Shown here: piece by piece, positions 1 through 8,014 of the stretch
Layout: every line of letters begins with the position of its first letter
How positions within the stretch are numbered: position 1 is the first letter of the stretch
Program-made: the position numbers and the translations under genes
DNA from: UBA2357 sp041916775
GTDB lineage: Bacteria > Pseudomonadota > Gammaproteobacteria > Burkholderiales > Rhodocyclaceae
Assembly (NCBI GenBank): GCA_041916775.1
Contig: JAYRYZ010000019.1
Coordinates: 1-64,000, forward strand
Length of the DNA: 64,000 nt
Direction: 5' to 3'
Notes under the pieces: model-generated
Told to the model about the DNA's origin: nothing
Databases searched by the model: none
Seen by the model: the letters and a program-made list of their open reading frames with translations, nothing else

Positions 1-44
1 GCTTGAATCCGGAGCGCGCCGACGTGCTGGCCGAATAGGCCACC

Positions 45-2298
45 GTCGCGCCCCGCGTGGGCGCGTGGATTGAAACGCCGCCCACCTCGAATGCTGACAG
101 CCACGGGACATCTCGTCGCGCCCCGCGTGGGCGCGTGGATTGAAACGGATGAATTAGTAACTATAGTTACATCAACAGCACAGGTCGCGCCCCGCGTGGG
201 CGCGTGGATTGAAACTTCGGCCCGACCTTGCGCGTGCGAAACCCCAGCCGTCGCGCCCCGCGTGGGCGCGTGGATTGAAACACGATCTGCGCCACGAGGC
301 GATATCGCGGCTGTACGTCGCGCCCCGCGTGGGCGCGTGGATTGAAACCTGCAGCGGGCCGGGGCCAACGTCGAGCCAGTCTGAGTCGCGCCCCGCGTGG
401 GCGCGTGGATTGAAACCCGCAATGGCCGATCGAGCGCTATCTGTACCGCGTGTCGCGCCCCGCGTGGGCGCGTGGATTGAAACATGCGGCGGTACGCGCG
501 TTTGCAGGCGCGGACGATGTCGCGCCCCGCGTGGGCGCGTGGATTGAAACCGACCGCGAGGGTTTGCAGGCCGTAGAAGTCGAGCGTCGCGCCCCGCGTG
601 GGCGCGTGGATTGAAACCTTGCGAAGAACTTCAACACTTGGGCGTGTGTTTGGGTCGCGCCCCGCGTGGGCGCGTGGATTGAAACTTCGCGAACGGCACC
701 AATTTTTGGGTCAAGACGTGGTCGCGCCCCGCGTGGGCGCGTGGATTGAAACTGCAGCGTCGGAGAGCGTTGGACGTACCGCGCCCTGTCGCGCCCCGCG
801 TGGGCGCGTGGATTGAAACTGCAGCTTGTTGGCGGTGTCCGGGTCGTACTGCGCGTCGCGCCCCGCGTGGGCGCGTGGATTGAAACCAAGGCACGCGCTT
901 GTGCGACTCCGCCTTGTTGGGTCGCGCCCCGCGTGGGCGCGTGGATTGAAACGCCTATGAACACCTGCCACTCGTTGGCGAGCTTCTGTCGCGCCCCGCG
1001 TGGGCGCGTGGATTGAAACTTGACGCTCGACACGGCCGTGCAGTACCTCGACGGCTGGTCGCGCCCCGCGTGGGCGCGTGGATTGAAACGCGCCGCGCGC
1101 GCTGCCGCCACCGGGCCGAAGTCCGCGTCGCGCCCCGCGTGGGCGCGTGGATTGAAACTTGAAATCGACTTCGATGATGTCGTCGTGCGACATGTCGCGC
1201 CCCGCGTGGGCGTGTGGATTGAAACACCGGCGTGGTGTCCTTGGCCCAGCGCTGTTGGTAGGTCGCGCCCCGCGTGGGCGCGTGGATTGAAACTCGGTCA
1301 CCCTCGGGCAGGCCAACCGCGAAAACCTGTCGCGCCCCGCGTGGGCGCGTGGATTGAAACCGCGATCACCCGCGCTACCGCGTCGGCTCGTTGGGGTCGC
1401 GCCCCGCGTGGGCGCGTGGATTGAAACTCCTGAAGCAGGCTGATGAACTGGTCCGAGAGCGAGTCGCGCCCCGCGTGGGCGCGTGGATTGAAACCTGTAG
1501 GGTCTGGCGGGTGGATTCGGCGCCGAGCAGGTCGCGCCCCGCGTGGGCGCGTGGATTGAAACTCGGGTTTCCGATAATTACCCCATCGCCCCACCGCCAG
1601 TCGCGCCCCGCGTGGGCGCGTGGATTGAAACACCTCGACGACCTCCGCGGATTTCTGCGCGCCGAGGTCGCGCCCCGCGTGGGCGCGTGGATTGAAACAT
1701 TTTGCCTCGCGCAGTCCTGCGATTTGCTGGGCGGTCGCGCCCCGCGTGGGCGCGTGGATTGAAACGGCGCCGATGCGGTATATACCCCGCGCGGCGGTGC
1801 GTCGCGCCCCGCGTGGGCGCGTGGATTGAAACGAGGCATCGTTTGCCCCGATCTCGGCCGCGGCCGGTCGCGCCCCGCGTGGGCGCGTGGATTGAAACCA
1901 GCGTCGTGCGCTCGTACAGCCGCGATATCGCCTCGTCGCGCCCCGCGTGGGCGCGTGGATTGAAACCAAACCGGGCCGCTCCTGCCTTACGCCAGACTGA
2001 ACGTCGCGCCCCGCGTGGGCGCGTGGATTGAAACACTGTCTCGCTCATCATTGCGTGCATCGTCATCTGTCGCGCCCCGCGTGGGCGCGTGGATTGAAAC
2101 CGCGCGCTCAACAAGGGAAGGGAAGTTGTCGGGCGTCGCGCCCCGCGTGGGCGCGTGGATTGAAACAGCGGCGATGATCTCGCTGTTTCCAGCGGACTGC
2201 GTCGCGCCCCGCGTGGGCGCGTGGATTGAAACGCCGAGGACTACTATCAGTCCCTCATCGAACATGGTCGCCCCCCGCGTTGTCGCGTGAGTTGACCT
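45..2298 (+). CRISPR. CRISPR array, subtype I-C-like repeats, 33 repeats plus one decayed terminal repeat
   Basis: A 32-nt repeat, starting GTCGCGCCCCGCG and ending GTGGATTGAAAC, begins at 45, 115, 184, 250, 317, 385, 452, 519, 586, 654, 721, 788, 855, 921, 988, 1058, 1127, 1194, 1262, 1329, 1396, 1463, 1531, 1600, 1667, 1734, 1801, 1867, 1935, 2003, 2069, 2135 and 2201. Spacers are 34-38 nt. Inside the repeat, GCGCCC and GGGCGC pair around the loop CGCGT, as in I-C repeats, and the ATTGAAAC end is the usual crRNA-handle end. The repeat at 1194 has one change (T at 1213), which leaves a G-U pair in the stem. The decayed last repeat puts the leader side to the left. No cas genes lie in the window. 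Subtype is inferred from the repeat only. Confidence 0.98.
2267..2298 (+). repeat. Degenerate terminal CRISPR repeat
   Basis: This unit keeps GTCGC and CCCCGCGT but differs from the consensus at several positions in the second half, including the ATTGAAAC end. It follows a normal 34-nt spacer at 2233-2266. Decay of the last repeat is typical of the leader-distal end, so new spacers would enter at the left end of the array. The 99 bases from 2299 to the patatin gene hold a C-rich trailer and no gene that I can see. Confidence 0.9.
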
Positions 2299-2397
2299 CC
2301 TTCCCCCTTTTCCCCCACCTCCACCCCTGTACCCCGCCGCGGTTTGCATCTCGTCGCAATATTGCCTAGCTTTAAGGCGACGTACGAACGGCGAGTG

Positions 2398-4872
2398 ATG
2401 ATGGCCACGAAGAAACCGACGCCTGGCGGCACGGCTGCCGCATATACGCAGGAGGATGCTGCGCTCGCCTGGCACTTGCTGGTGGAGCTGCGCACCCGCA
2501 TCACGACCCAGGCGCTGCCGCTGCGCGAGGGGGTGGAGGCGGCGGCGCTGAAGAGCCTGCATGCGTTCTTCCAGCATGTCCGCGAGGCCGTCGCGCTGGC
2601 GCCGCAGGCGCAGGCTTGCGGTGCGATCGTGATCGAGGCGCTGAACCGCGACCTGCGGCCCTTCACTGCGCGCTGGCATGCGCGCGAGCAGGCGGGGCGG
2701 CTTGGCAGTGTCGATGAGCGCTTCCAGTTCCGCGACGAGCTGGAGGACGTGCAGTTGCGCCTGCGCGCGCTTGCCGGGCGCCTTGCGGACATCGCCGGGG
2801 CAACCCTGAATGCGGCGCCGGATGTAGCGCAGGGTGAGGACGAGACGCCCGCCGGGGACGACGCCCCACTGCCGTTCGGGGTGGGTACCACGCCCGGCAT
2901 GGACGAGGATACGCGGCATCGGCTCAATGAGGCGGAGCGCGCCGATGTGCTGGCGCGGCGCGGCCTGTACCGGCGCGCGAATACGGACAGCGCGGTGGAT
3001 GCGGTGGGACTCGCGCTCTCGGGGGGTGGCATCCGCTCGGCGACCTTCGGGCTGGGCATCGTGCAGGTGCTGGCGCGCAGGGGCATGCTGCAGGATGTGG
3101 ATTTCCTCTCCACCGTATCCGGCGGCGGCTATCTGGGCGCGTTCATCAACACCGTGGTGGACGACCCGGATCCCGCGGTGGGGCTGGCGCCCGGCCAGCG
3201 CCCCTTCGGCGGCACCGCGGAGGGGGAATCCGCCACCGTGCGGCACCTGCGCAATCACAGCAAGTATCTCGCCGAAGGCGGGCTGCGCACCGTGTTTCAG
3301 CTCGGCTTCGCGCTGCTTTACGGGCTACTCGTCACCTTGCTGCTGGTGTCGCCGCTGCTGCTGCTCGCGGCAAGCGCGCTCGGGCCGCTGGGGCTTGGGG
3401 ATGTGTTTGCGACGCTGGCGGGCTGGGCCTGGGCGGCGGTCGCGCTGGCGGTGATCGGTTATGCGCTGGTACGCACGCGTGCGGGCATGCGCAGGATCGA
3501 GCACCACGCGGCGGGTCTCCTTGCGCTCACCGTGGCGCTGAGCGCGCTGGCGGGCGTGCCGCATCTCTCTGCGATGGTCGACGGCCACGCGCTGCAGTGG
3601 ATTGCCGGCGCAGCCCTCCTGCCCTTCGGCCTCGGCCTGGCGGGCACGCTGCTCGGGCCGGCGCGCTGGCCGGGGCGGCTCGCGCTCGGTGCGCTGGTAC
3701 TGAGCGGGCCGCTCTTCTTCATCGCCGCGCTGCTGCTGTGCATTGCTTTCGCGCGCGAGGCGCCGTGGCTGAGTGCGCTGGCCGGCGTCGTGCTGCTGTG
3801 GGTGGGCATGCGCAAGGTAAACCTCAACTTCTCCGCCCTGCAGCGCCACTACCGCGACCGCCTCGCACGCACCTACCTGATCAGCGGCAGCGATGGCGCA
3901 GTCCGCCATCATGACGAGCGCCCCCTCACCGCGGGCGCGCTGGCGGACGACACGGTGAAGGGACCGGTGCACCTCATCAACGCCGCGCTCAACGTGCCCG
4001 CCAGCGACGCACCCGGGCTGCGCGGGCGTGACGCGGATTTCTTCGTCTTCGGCCGCCACTACTGCGGCAGTGCGCTCACCGGCTGGCACCCCACGCGCGA
4101 CTGGCAGGCAGCCGACCCGAACCTGGATCTCGGCACCGCGATGGCGATCTCGGGTGCTGCGGCCACGCCGCACATGGGCGCGCTCACCTCGCCGCGCTAC
4201 ACGGTGCTGCTGGCGATGCTCAACATCCGGCTCGGCTACTGGCTGCGCCGGCCGGCGGCGACGATCGCCCACCTGCCGGCGTGGCGGCGCTGGCCAGCGG
4301 CCGGGCTGTACTTCCTGCGCGAACTTACCGGGCAGCTCGACGAGCACAGCGCCCATGTGAATGTGTCGGACGGCGGCCACATCGAGAACCTCGGCGTGTA
4401 CGAGCTGCTGCGCCGCCGCTGCCGCACGGTCATCGCGATCGACGGGGAATGCGACCCGGCGCACCACTTCCACGGCCTGCTGACCCTGGTGCGCATGGCC
4501 TGGATAGACCTCGGCGTGCGCATCGCCCCCGATCTCGCCGACCTGCGCCCGAATGCAGAGGGCCTGTGCAACACCCATTTCATCGTCGCACCCATCCACT
4601 ATCCCGAGGGCGGCAGCGGCCTGTTGCTGTACGTGAAGCTGTCGATGACGGGCAACGAATCCGAATACCTGCGCGGCTACCGTCGCGCGCACCCCGCCTT
4701 CCCGCACGAGAGTACTGCGCAGCAGCTCTTCGGCGAAGCGCAATGGGAGGCGTACCGCGCGCTGGGCGAACACGTCGGCGGCGAGCTCTTCGCCCCGGTG
4801 CTGGTCGGCGACAGCGCCCCGCAGGACGCGCATGTTTGGGTGAAGCGGCTGGCGTCACGCCTCGCCAACTGA
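2398..4872 (+). CDS. Patatin-like phospholipase with N-terminal adaptor-like domain and multi-helix membrane insert
   Basis: Predicted lipid acyl hydrolase of about 824 residues. Residues ~20-140 form a helical domain that recurs in the protein at 6271 (shared words VEL, TRI, GVEA, SLHA, LRPF, ARWH). The patatin domain starts near residue 202 with the oxyanion motif SGGGIRS (208-214); the nucleophile lies in STVSGGGY, Ser241, where T replaces the first G of GxSxG. The catalytic Asp is D658 in SDGGHIENLG. Between them, residues ~300-476 are strongly hydrophobic with about six membrane segments, so the enzyme is probably membrane-embedded. The start is chosen among ATG 2398, ATG 2401 and TTG 2344; a weak GGCGAG precedes the ATGs. 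It lies 100 bp after the CRISPR array and ends 9 bp from a convergent gene. A role in phage defence by membrane damage is inferred. Confidence 0.85.
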   Translation: MMATKKPTPGGTAAAYTQEDAALAWHLLVELRTRITTQALPLREGVEAAALKSLHAFFQHVREAVALAPQAQACGAIVIEALNRDLRPFTARWHAREQAGRLGSVDERFQFRDELEDVQLRLRALAGRLADIAGATLNAAPDVAQGEDETPAGDDAPLPFGVGTTPGMDEDTRHRLNEAERADVLARRGLYRRANTDSAVDAVGLALSGGGIRSATFGLGIVQVLARRGMLQDVDFLSTVSGGGYLGAFINTVVDDPDPAVGLAPGQRPFGGTAEGESATVRHLRNHSKYLAEGGLRTVFQLGFALLYGLLVTLLLVSPLLLLAASALGPLGLGDVFATLAGWAWAAVALAVIGYALVRTRAGMRRIEHHAAGLLALTVALSALAGVPHLSAMVDGHALQWIAGAALLPFGLGLAGTLLGPARWPGRLALGALVLSGPLFFIAALLLCIAFAREAPWLSALAGVVLLWVGMRKVNLNFSALQRHYRDRLARTYLISGSDGAVRHHDERPLTAGALADDTVKGPVHLINAALNVPASDAPGLRGRDADFFVFGRHYCGSALTGWHPTRDWQAADPNLDLGTAMAISGAAATPHMGALTSPRYTVLLAMLNIRLGYWLRRPAATIAHLPAWRRWPAAGLYFLRELTGQLDEHSAHVNVSDGGHIENLGVYELLRRRCRTVIAIDGECDPAHHFHGLLTLVRMAWIDLGVRIAPDLADLRPNAEGLCNTHFIVAPIHYPEGGSGLLLYVKLSMTGNESEYLRGYRRAHPAFPHESTAQQLFGEAQWEAYRALGEHVGGELFAPVLVGDSAPQDAHVWVKRLASRLAN

Positions 4873-4881
4873 CGCGACTGG

Positions 4882-6039
4882 TCAGTCGTCCTGTTCGGCC
4901 GCGATCCGGTCGGCGATGCGCCGGCGCGACACCGCGCGCCGCGCCAGCAGCGCGTCCTCGCCCTGCTCCTCCAGCCATTGCAGGAAGCGCTGCACGTTGT
5001 GGCGGGTGCTGGTCTCGTCGCGGCAGTTGGCGATGAACGCCATCTGGATCTTCTGCACCTCGTCGGCCACATACACGCCGAACGGCGCGGTCACCGCGAT
5101 CGCATCCGGAAAGCCGAGCTGGCGCAGCGCCTGCAGCTCGGTGACGCCCTTCTGGCAGGCGACGAGATGCACCGGCCCGGCGACGCCGTCGGGCAGGGCT
5201 GCGCACAGCTGGTGGTCACGCAGGAAGGGCTGCCCCACCAGCTCCCGCGCCGCGGCCGTGGTCAGCGTCGCGGGGATGCAGTCGCAGACGAAGGCGACGC
5301 GGACGTCGGCCAGGGGCAGCACCACGGTGGTGTCCATGTCCGCGAAGCGTGCCGCCTTGCCATCGAAGCGCTCGACGAGGAAGTCGACCACCACCGCAGT
5401 GGTGGTGGTGCGACGCTGATGAAAATCCATGCGCGTCCATTCGAGCGCCTCGCCGGTGAAGAAGCGCCCGCTGGAGGCCCCGATGCCGGCCCGCGCGAGC
5501 GCCAGCAGCGCCGCCACCGCAGCCCTGCGCGCCGCGTCGATCGCCGCCTCGCCGGTTTCGACCTGGGTGCCGAGGATCTTCTGCTGCACGACGTACTTCT
5601 GGAATCGGCGGTTGGGCAGGTTGTCCGGCACGCCGTCGAGCGGAAAGTGGATGCTGCGCACCTTCGCAGGCGCCTTGCTGTAGGCCGCGGCGAGCTCCGC
5701 GTGGCAGATGCCCACGGCGTCGGCGAAGTGCTCGCTGTTGCCCGACCAGCCGGCATTGCCGTTGTAGAGCATGAGGAAGATGTCGGCGCGCCGGGCCTGG
5801 CTGATGCACTTGTCCCAGGAGGTCTGGTCCCCCGGCGCGATCGCCTCCGGCTCGTGGATCCACACCCGGAACACCTGCTCCTCGCCGAAGCGCAGCCCCT
5901 CCAGCTCAGCCTGGATCGCGCTGCGCAACACCGCCATCGGCTGCGGGCGGTCGTCGAAGCGCACCAGGTCGTTGCAGCGGCTCGACAGCATCACGCGCAG
6001 CGGCTCGATCTCGAAATAGGTGTTCGTTGCCGTGTTCAT
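4882..6039 (-). CDS. DUF4062-like (TIR-like fold) protein of the defence island
   Basis: A 385-residue soluble protein with no membrane segment. The N-terminus, with LRVMLSSRCNDL, then a TSWDKCISQARRADIFLMLY segment and a later HAELAAAY stretch, follows the pattern of DUF4062 domains, which are distantly TIR-like and occur in bacterial conflict proteins. The C-terminal half is unrecognised. ATG 6039 is preceded by GGGGAG at good spacing. The gene converges on the patatin gene with 9 bp between stops and diverges from the small/TIR/SLOG operon across 231 bp, so a shared regulatory region is likely. Family assignment is moderate; it could be another TIR-like or nucleotide-binding sensor. Function in the island is inferred. 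Confidence 0.7.
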   Translation of the reverse strand: MNTATNTYFEIEPLRVMLSSRCNDLVRFDDRPQPMAVLRSAIQAELEGLRFGEEQVFRVWIHEPEAIAPGDQTSWDKCISQARRADIFLMLYNGNAGWSGNSEHFADAVGICHAELAAAYSKAPAKVRSIHFPLDGVPDNLPNRRFQKYVVQQKILGTQVETGEAAIDAARRAAVAALLALARAGIGASSGRFFTGEALEWTRMDFHQRRTTTTAVVVDFLVERFDGKAARFADMDTTVVLPLADVRVAFVCDCIPATLTTAAARELVGQPFLRDHQLCAALPDGVAGPVHLVACQKGVTELQALRQLGFPDAIAVTAPFGVYVADEVQKIQMAFIANCRDETSTRHNVQRFLQWLEEQGEDALLARRAVSRRRIADRIAAEQDD

Positions 6040-6153
6040 CGCAGGACTCCCCGGAAAGGACCGCGCAGCAAAGTGTGCAGTATGCCATCCAACAATCTGC
6101 CCGGCATTCCGCGGCGAGCGATGCGGCAGCGATCTCCGCCAACTCGAGCGCGC

Positions 6154-6183
6154 TTCACCAGATGCCGCGGCGATGTCTATACT
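6154..6183 (+). promoter_or_regulatory. Candidate sigma70 promoter of the TIR operon
   Basis: TTCACC (6154-6159) and TATACT (6178-6183) are separated by 18 bases in the divergent region upstream of the three-gene operon starting at 6271. TATACT is five of six to consensus and TTCACC four of six. This would leave a leader of about 80 nt. Confidence 0.4.
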
Positions 6184-6208
6184 GGCTTGCGTGACATCAT
6201 CCGCGGCT

Positions 6209-6226
6209 GGCACCCTTCCGGGTGCC
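6209..6226 (+). promoter_or_regulatory. Stem-loop in the 5' leader of the TIR operon
   Basis: GGCACCC and GGGTGCC form a perfect 7-bp stem around a TTCC loop. No T-run follows, so it is not an intrinsic terminator. It sits 45 bases before the first start codon and could affect RNA stability or translation. Confidence 0.5.
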
Positions 6227-6270
6227 GATGGCGAACGCGGCACGCAAGCGATGCGATGGAGGCACAGCGC

Positions 6271-6747
6271 ATGAAGTGGAAATACCTGCTCGGCGAAGGC
6301 GCGCTCGCAAGCCTGCCGCTGCCCGCCGCCTTTGTCGCGGCCGAGTTCGCGCCGCGCGAGGCCGACCGCCGCGCCGCGTGGGAGCTGCACGTCGAGCTCG
6401 TGACGCGCATCGTCACCCAGCCACTGCCCGCCGGGCAGGGTGTCGAGGCGAGCGCGCTGGCGAGCCTGCATGCGCTCTTCGCGCTCAGCCGCGACATCAT
6501 GAAGCGGCACGGGCGCGAGGCGGAGGCCTTTGCGCGCGTGAACGTGGCGGTGCTGAACCACCTGCTGCGCCCCTTCCTCGCCCGCTGGCACCCGCTGTTC
6601 GCGGCCGAGGCCACGCCCGACGACGCCACCCGCGCAGCCTTCCGCGCGGCGCTCGACGCGCTGCTGCCGGCCATGCGCGATTACGCGCGCCTGCTCGCGG
6701 CAATGGCGGACGTGGCACCGCTCGACGCGGCCGACGAGCATGGCTGA
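6271..6747 (+). CDS. Small helical protein sharing a domain with the patatin N-terminus
   Basis: A 158-residue, probably all-alpha protein with no signal peptide or catalytic motif. Residues ~32-140 align almost without gaps to residues ~20-140 of the patatin protein at 2398: both show W-x-L-x-VEL-x-TRI-x-TQ-x-LP, GVEA, SLHA, an LN, then LRPF-x-ARWH and a later FR. This looks like a homotypic interaction or adaptor domain, comparable in role to the effector-associated domains of bacterial conflict systems, but I do not recognise the family. GGAGG stands 8 nt before ATG 6271. The gene overlaps the TIR gene by 8 nt, so the two are translationally coupled. Confidence 0.85.
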   Translation: MKWKYLLGEGALASLPLPAAFVAAEFAPREADRRAAWELHVELVTRIVTQPLPAGQGVEASALASLHALFALSRDIMKRHGREAEAFARVNVAVLNHLLRPFLARWHPLFAAEATPDDATRAAFRAALDALLPAMRDYARLLAAMADVAPLDAADEHG

Positions 6748-8014
6748 GCTGATCCCGGAAGTCTTCGTGCTGTGGCACCCCGGCTGCGCGCCGGGCGAGG
6801 CCCTCGCGAAGCGCATCCACCACTGGCTGCGCCCGGGCAACGGCCTCGGCCCGCAGGTGTATTACCGCTGCCTGCCCGCGCCCGAAGCCCCTCCGGGCGG
6901 CCTGCCACCACCGCTGCCGGGCGAGAGCCGCGCCGTGCCGGGTGCGCCGCTCGCCACCGCCACCGGCAGCAATCTGCAGATCGTGATCCTGCTCATCGAC
7001 GCCTGCATGATCGCCGACCCCAGCTGGCGCTACTGGATCGCGCAGCTCGCCCGCGAGGAGAGCGCCGCCAACCGCGTGTGCCTGCCGGTGGCGCTCGATG
7101 CCACCGCCTACAACGCCCCGCCGAGCCTGCGCGCGCTGAACTTCCTGCGCCCGGGCGGCGCGCCGACGGGCGGAACGGCAGAGCCATGGGAAGCGGACGT
7201 GCTCGAGGCGGTGAGCCGCTCGCTGCTGAAGCAGCTCACCGAAACCCTGTGCGACCTCCTGCTGCAGCCCGACCCGAACGAACCCGCGCCGTTCGGGCCG
7301 GCGCTGGGCGCGGTGGGTGGGCTGCGCCCCAAGGTGAAGATCTTCCTCAGCCACGCCAAGAAGGACGGCACCGTGCCGGCGCGGCGCATCCGCGACTACA
7401 TCTACAGCCAGACCCAGCTCGCCGCGTTCTACGACGAGAACGACATCCCCTACGGCTCGAACTTCGGCCGGGTGCTGGACGAGAACGTCATCGGCGTCGC
7501 CCAGACGGCCGCGATGATCGCAGTGCGCAGCGCCGAATATGCGCGCCGGCCTTGGTGCCGGCGCGAGTGCTCGCTGTTTCGCCGCCCGGTGATCCTGGCG
7601 GTGGCGGGGCGCACCGCGGAGCACTGGGCGCTGAACCCCACGCTGGTCGTCGATGCGCTCGCCGGCGGCGCCCTCACCCCCGGCATCCCCGAGCTCGGCA
7701 GCACCGCGACGATACGCTGGTCCGAGGACATCGCCGCGCAGGAGGAGCAGATCGTCACCACCGTGCTGCGCGACGTGCTGCTCGCCGCCTTCCACCGCGC
7801 GCTCGGCCTCACCGTGCCGGACGCGCCCAACCATGTGGTGCTCAACTGGCTGCCGGATCCGACCTCGCTGCTGCATATGCCGCGCGTGCGCCTCGCCGAG
7901 CCGGGCCTGCGGGTGTATTACCCCGGGCGCGGCCTCACCGGCCTCGAGCTCGACACGCTCACCGATTACTTCCCCGAAACCGAGTTCCTCAGCTTCGACC
8001 GGATCACGCCATGA
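6740..8014 (+). CDS. TIR-domain protein with a second TIR-like region at the N-terminus
   Basis: A 424-residue protein. Residues ~195-290 are a canonical TIR domain: KVKIFLSHAKKDG (198 on), a central FYDENDIPYGSNF, and WCRRE at 272-276, whose E276 matches the catalytic glutamate of NAD-cleaving TIR domains such as SARM1. The first ~170 residues are a divergent TIR-like region (VFVLWHPGCAPGEALAKRI, later LQIVILLIDACM and WRYWIAQLAREE). The C-terminal ~130 residues are unrecognised. The predicted role is NAD+ hydrolysis or synthesis of a cyclic ADP-ribose-type signal. The gene overlaps the upstream small gene by 8 nt and the downstream SLOG gene by 4 nt (ATGA), which argues that the three act together. 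Confidence 0.88.
   Translation: MAELIPEVFVLWHPGCAPGEALAKRIHHWLRPGNGLGPQVYYRCLPAPEAPPGGLPPPLPGESRAVPGAPLATATGSNLQIVILLIDACMIADPSWRYWIAQLAREESAANRVCLPVALDATAYNAPPSLRALNFLRPGGAPTGGTAEPWEADVLEAVSRSLLKQLTETLCDLLLQPDPNEPAPFGPALGAVGGLRPKVKIFLSHAKKDGTVPARRIRDYIYSQTQLAAFYDENDIPYGSNFGRVLDENVIGVAQTAAMIAVRSAEYARRPWCRRECSLFRRPVILAVAGRTAEHWALNPTLVVDALAGGALTPGIPELGSTATIRWSEDIAAQEEQIVTTVLRDVLLAAFHRALGLTVPDAPNHVVLNWLPDPTSLLHMPRVRLAEPGLRVYYPGRGLTGLELDTLTDYFPETEFLSFDRITP

Noticed and set aside
1..44. CRISPR leader
   Set aside because: GC-rich, without A/T tracts; it looks more like a spacer or spacer plus repeat end.
70..2290. Many open frames on both strands in the CRISPR array
   Set aside because: They are repeat translations such as VAPRVGAWIET and FNPRAHAGRD recurring at the repeat period; no gene-like content.
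2344..2397. TTG 2344 as start of the patatin gene
   Set aside because: No ribosome-binding site and the extra residues are not like the shared domain; ATG 2398/2401 fit better.
4873..4881. Bidirectional terminator between the patatin and DUF4062 genes
   Set aside because: GACTG/CAGTC makes only a 5-bp stem and no T-run follows.
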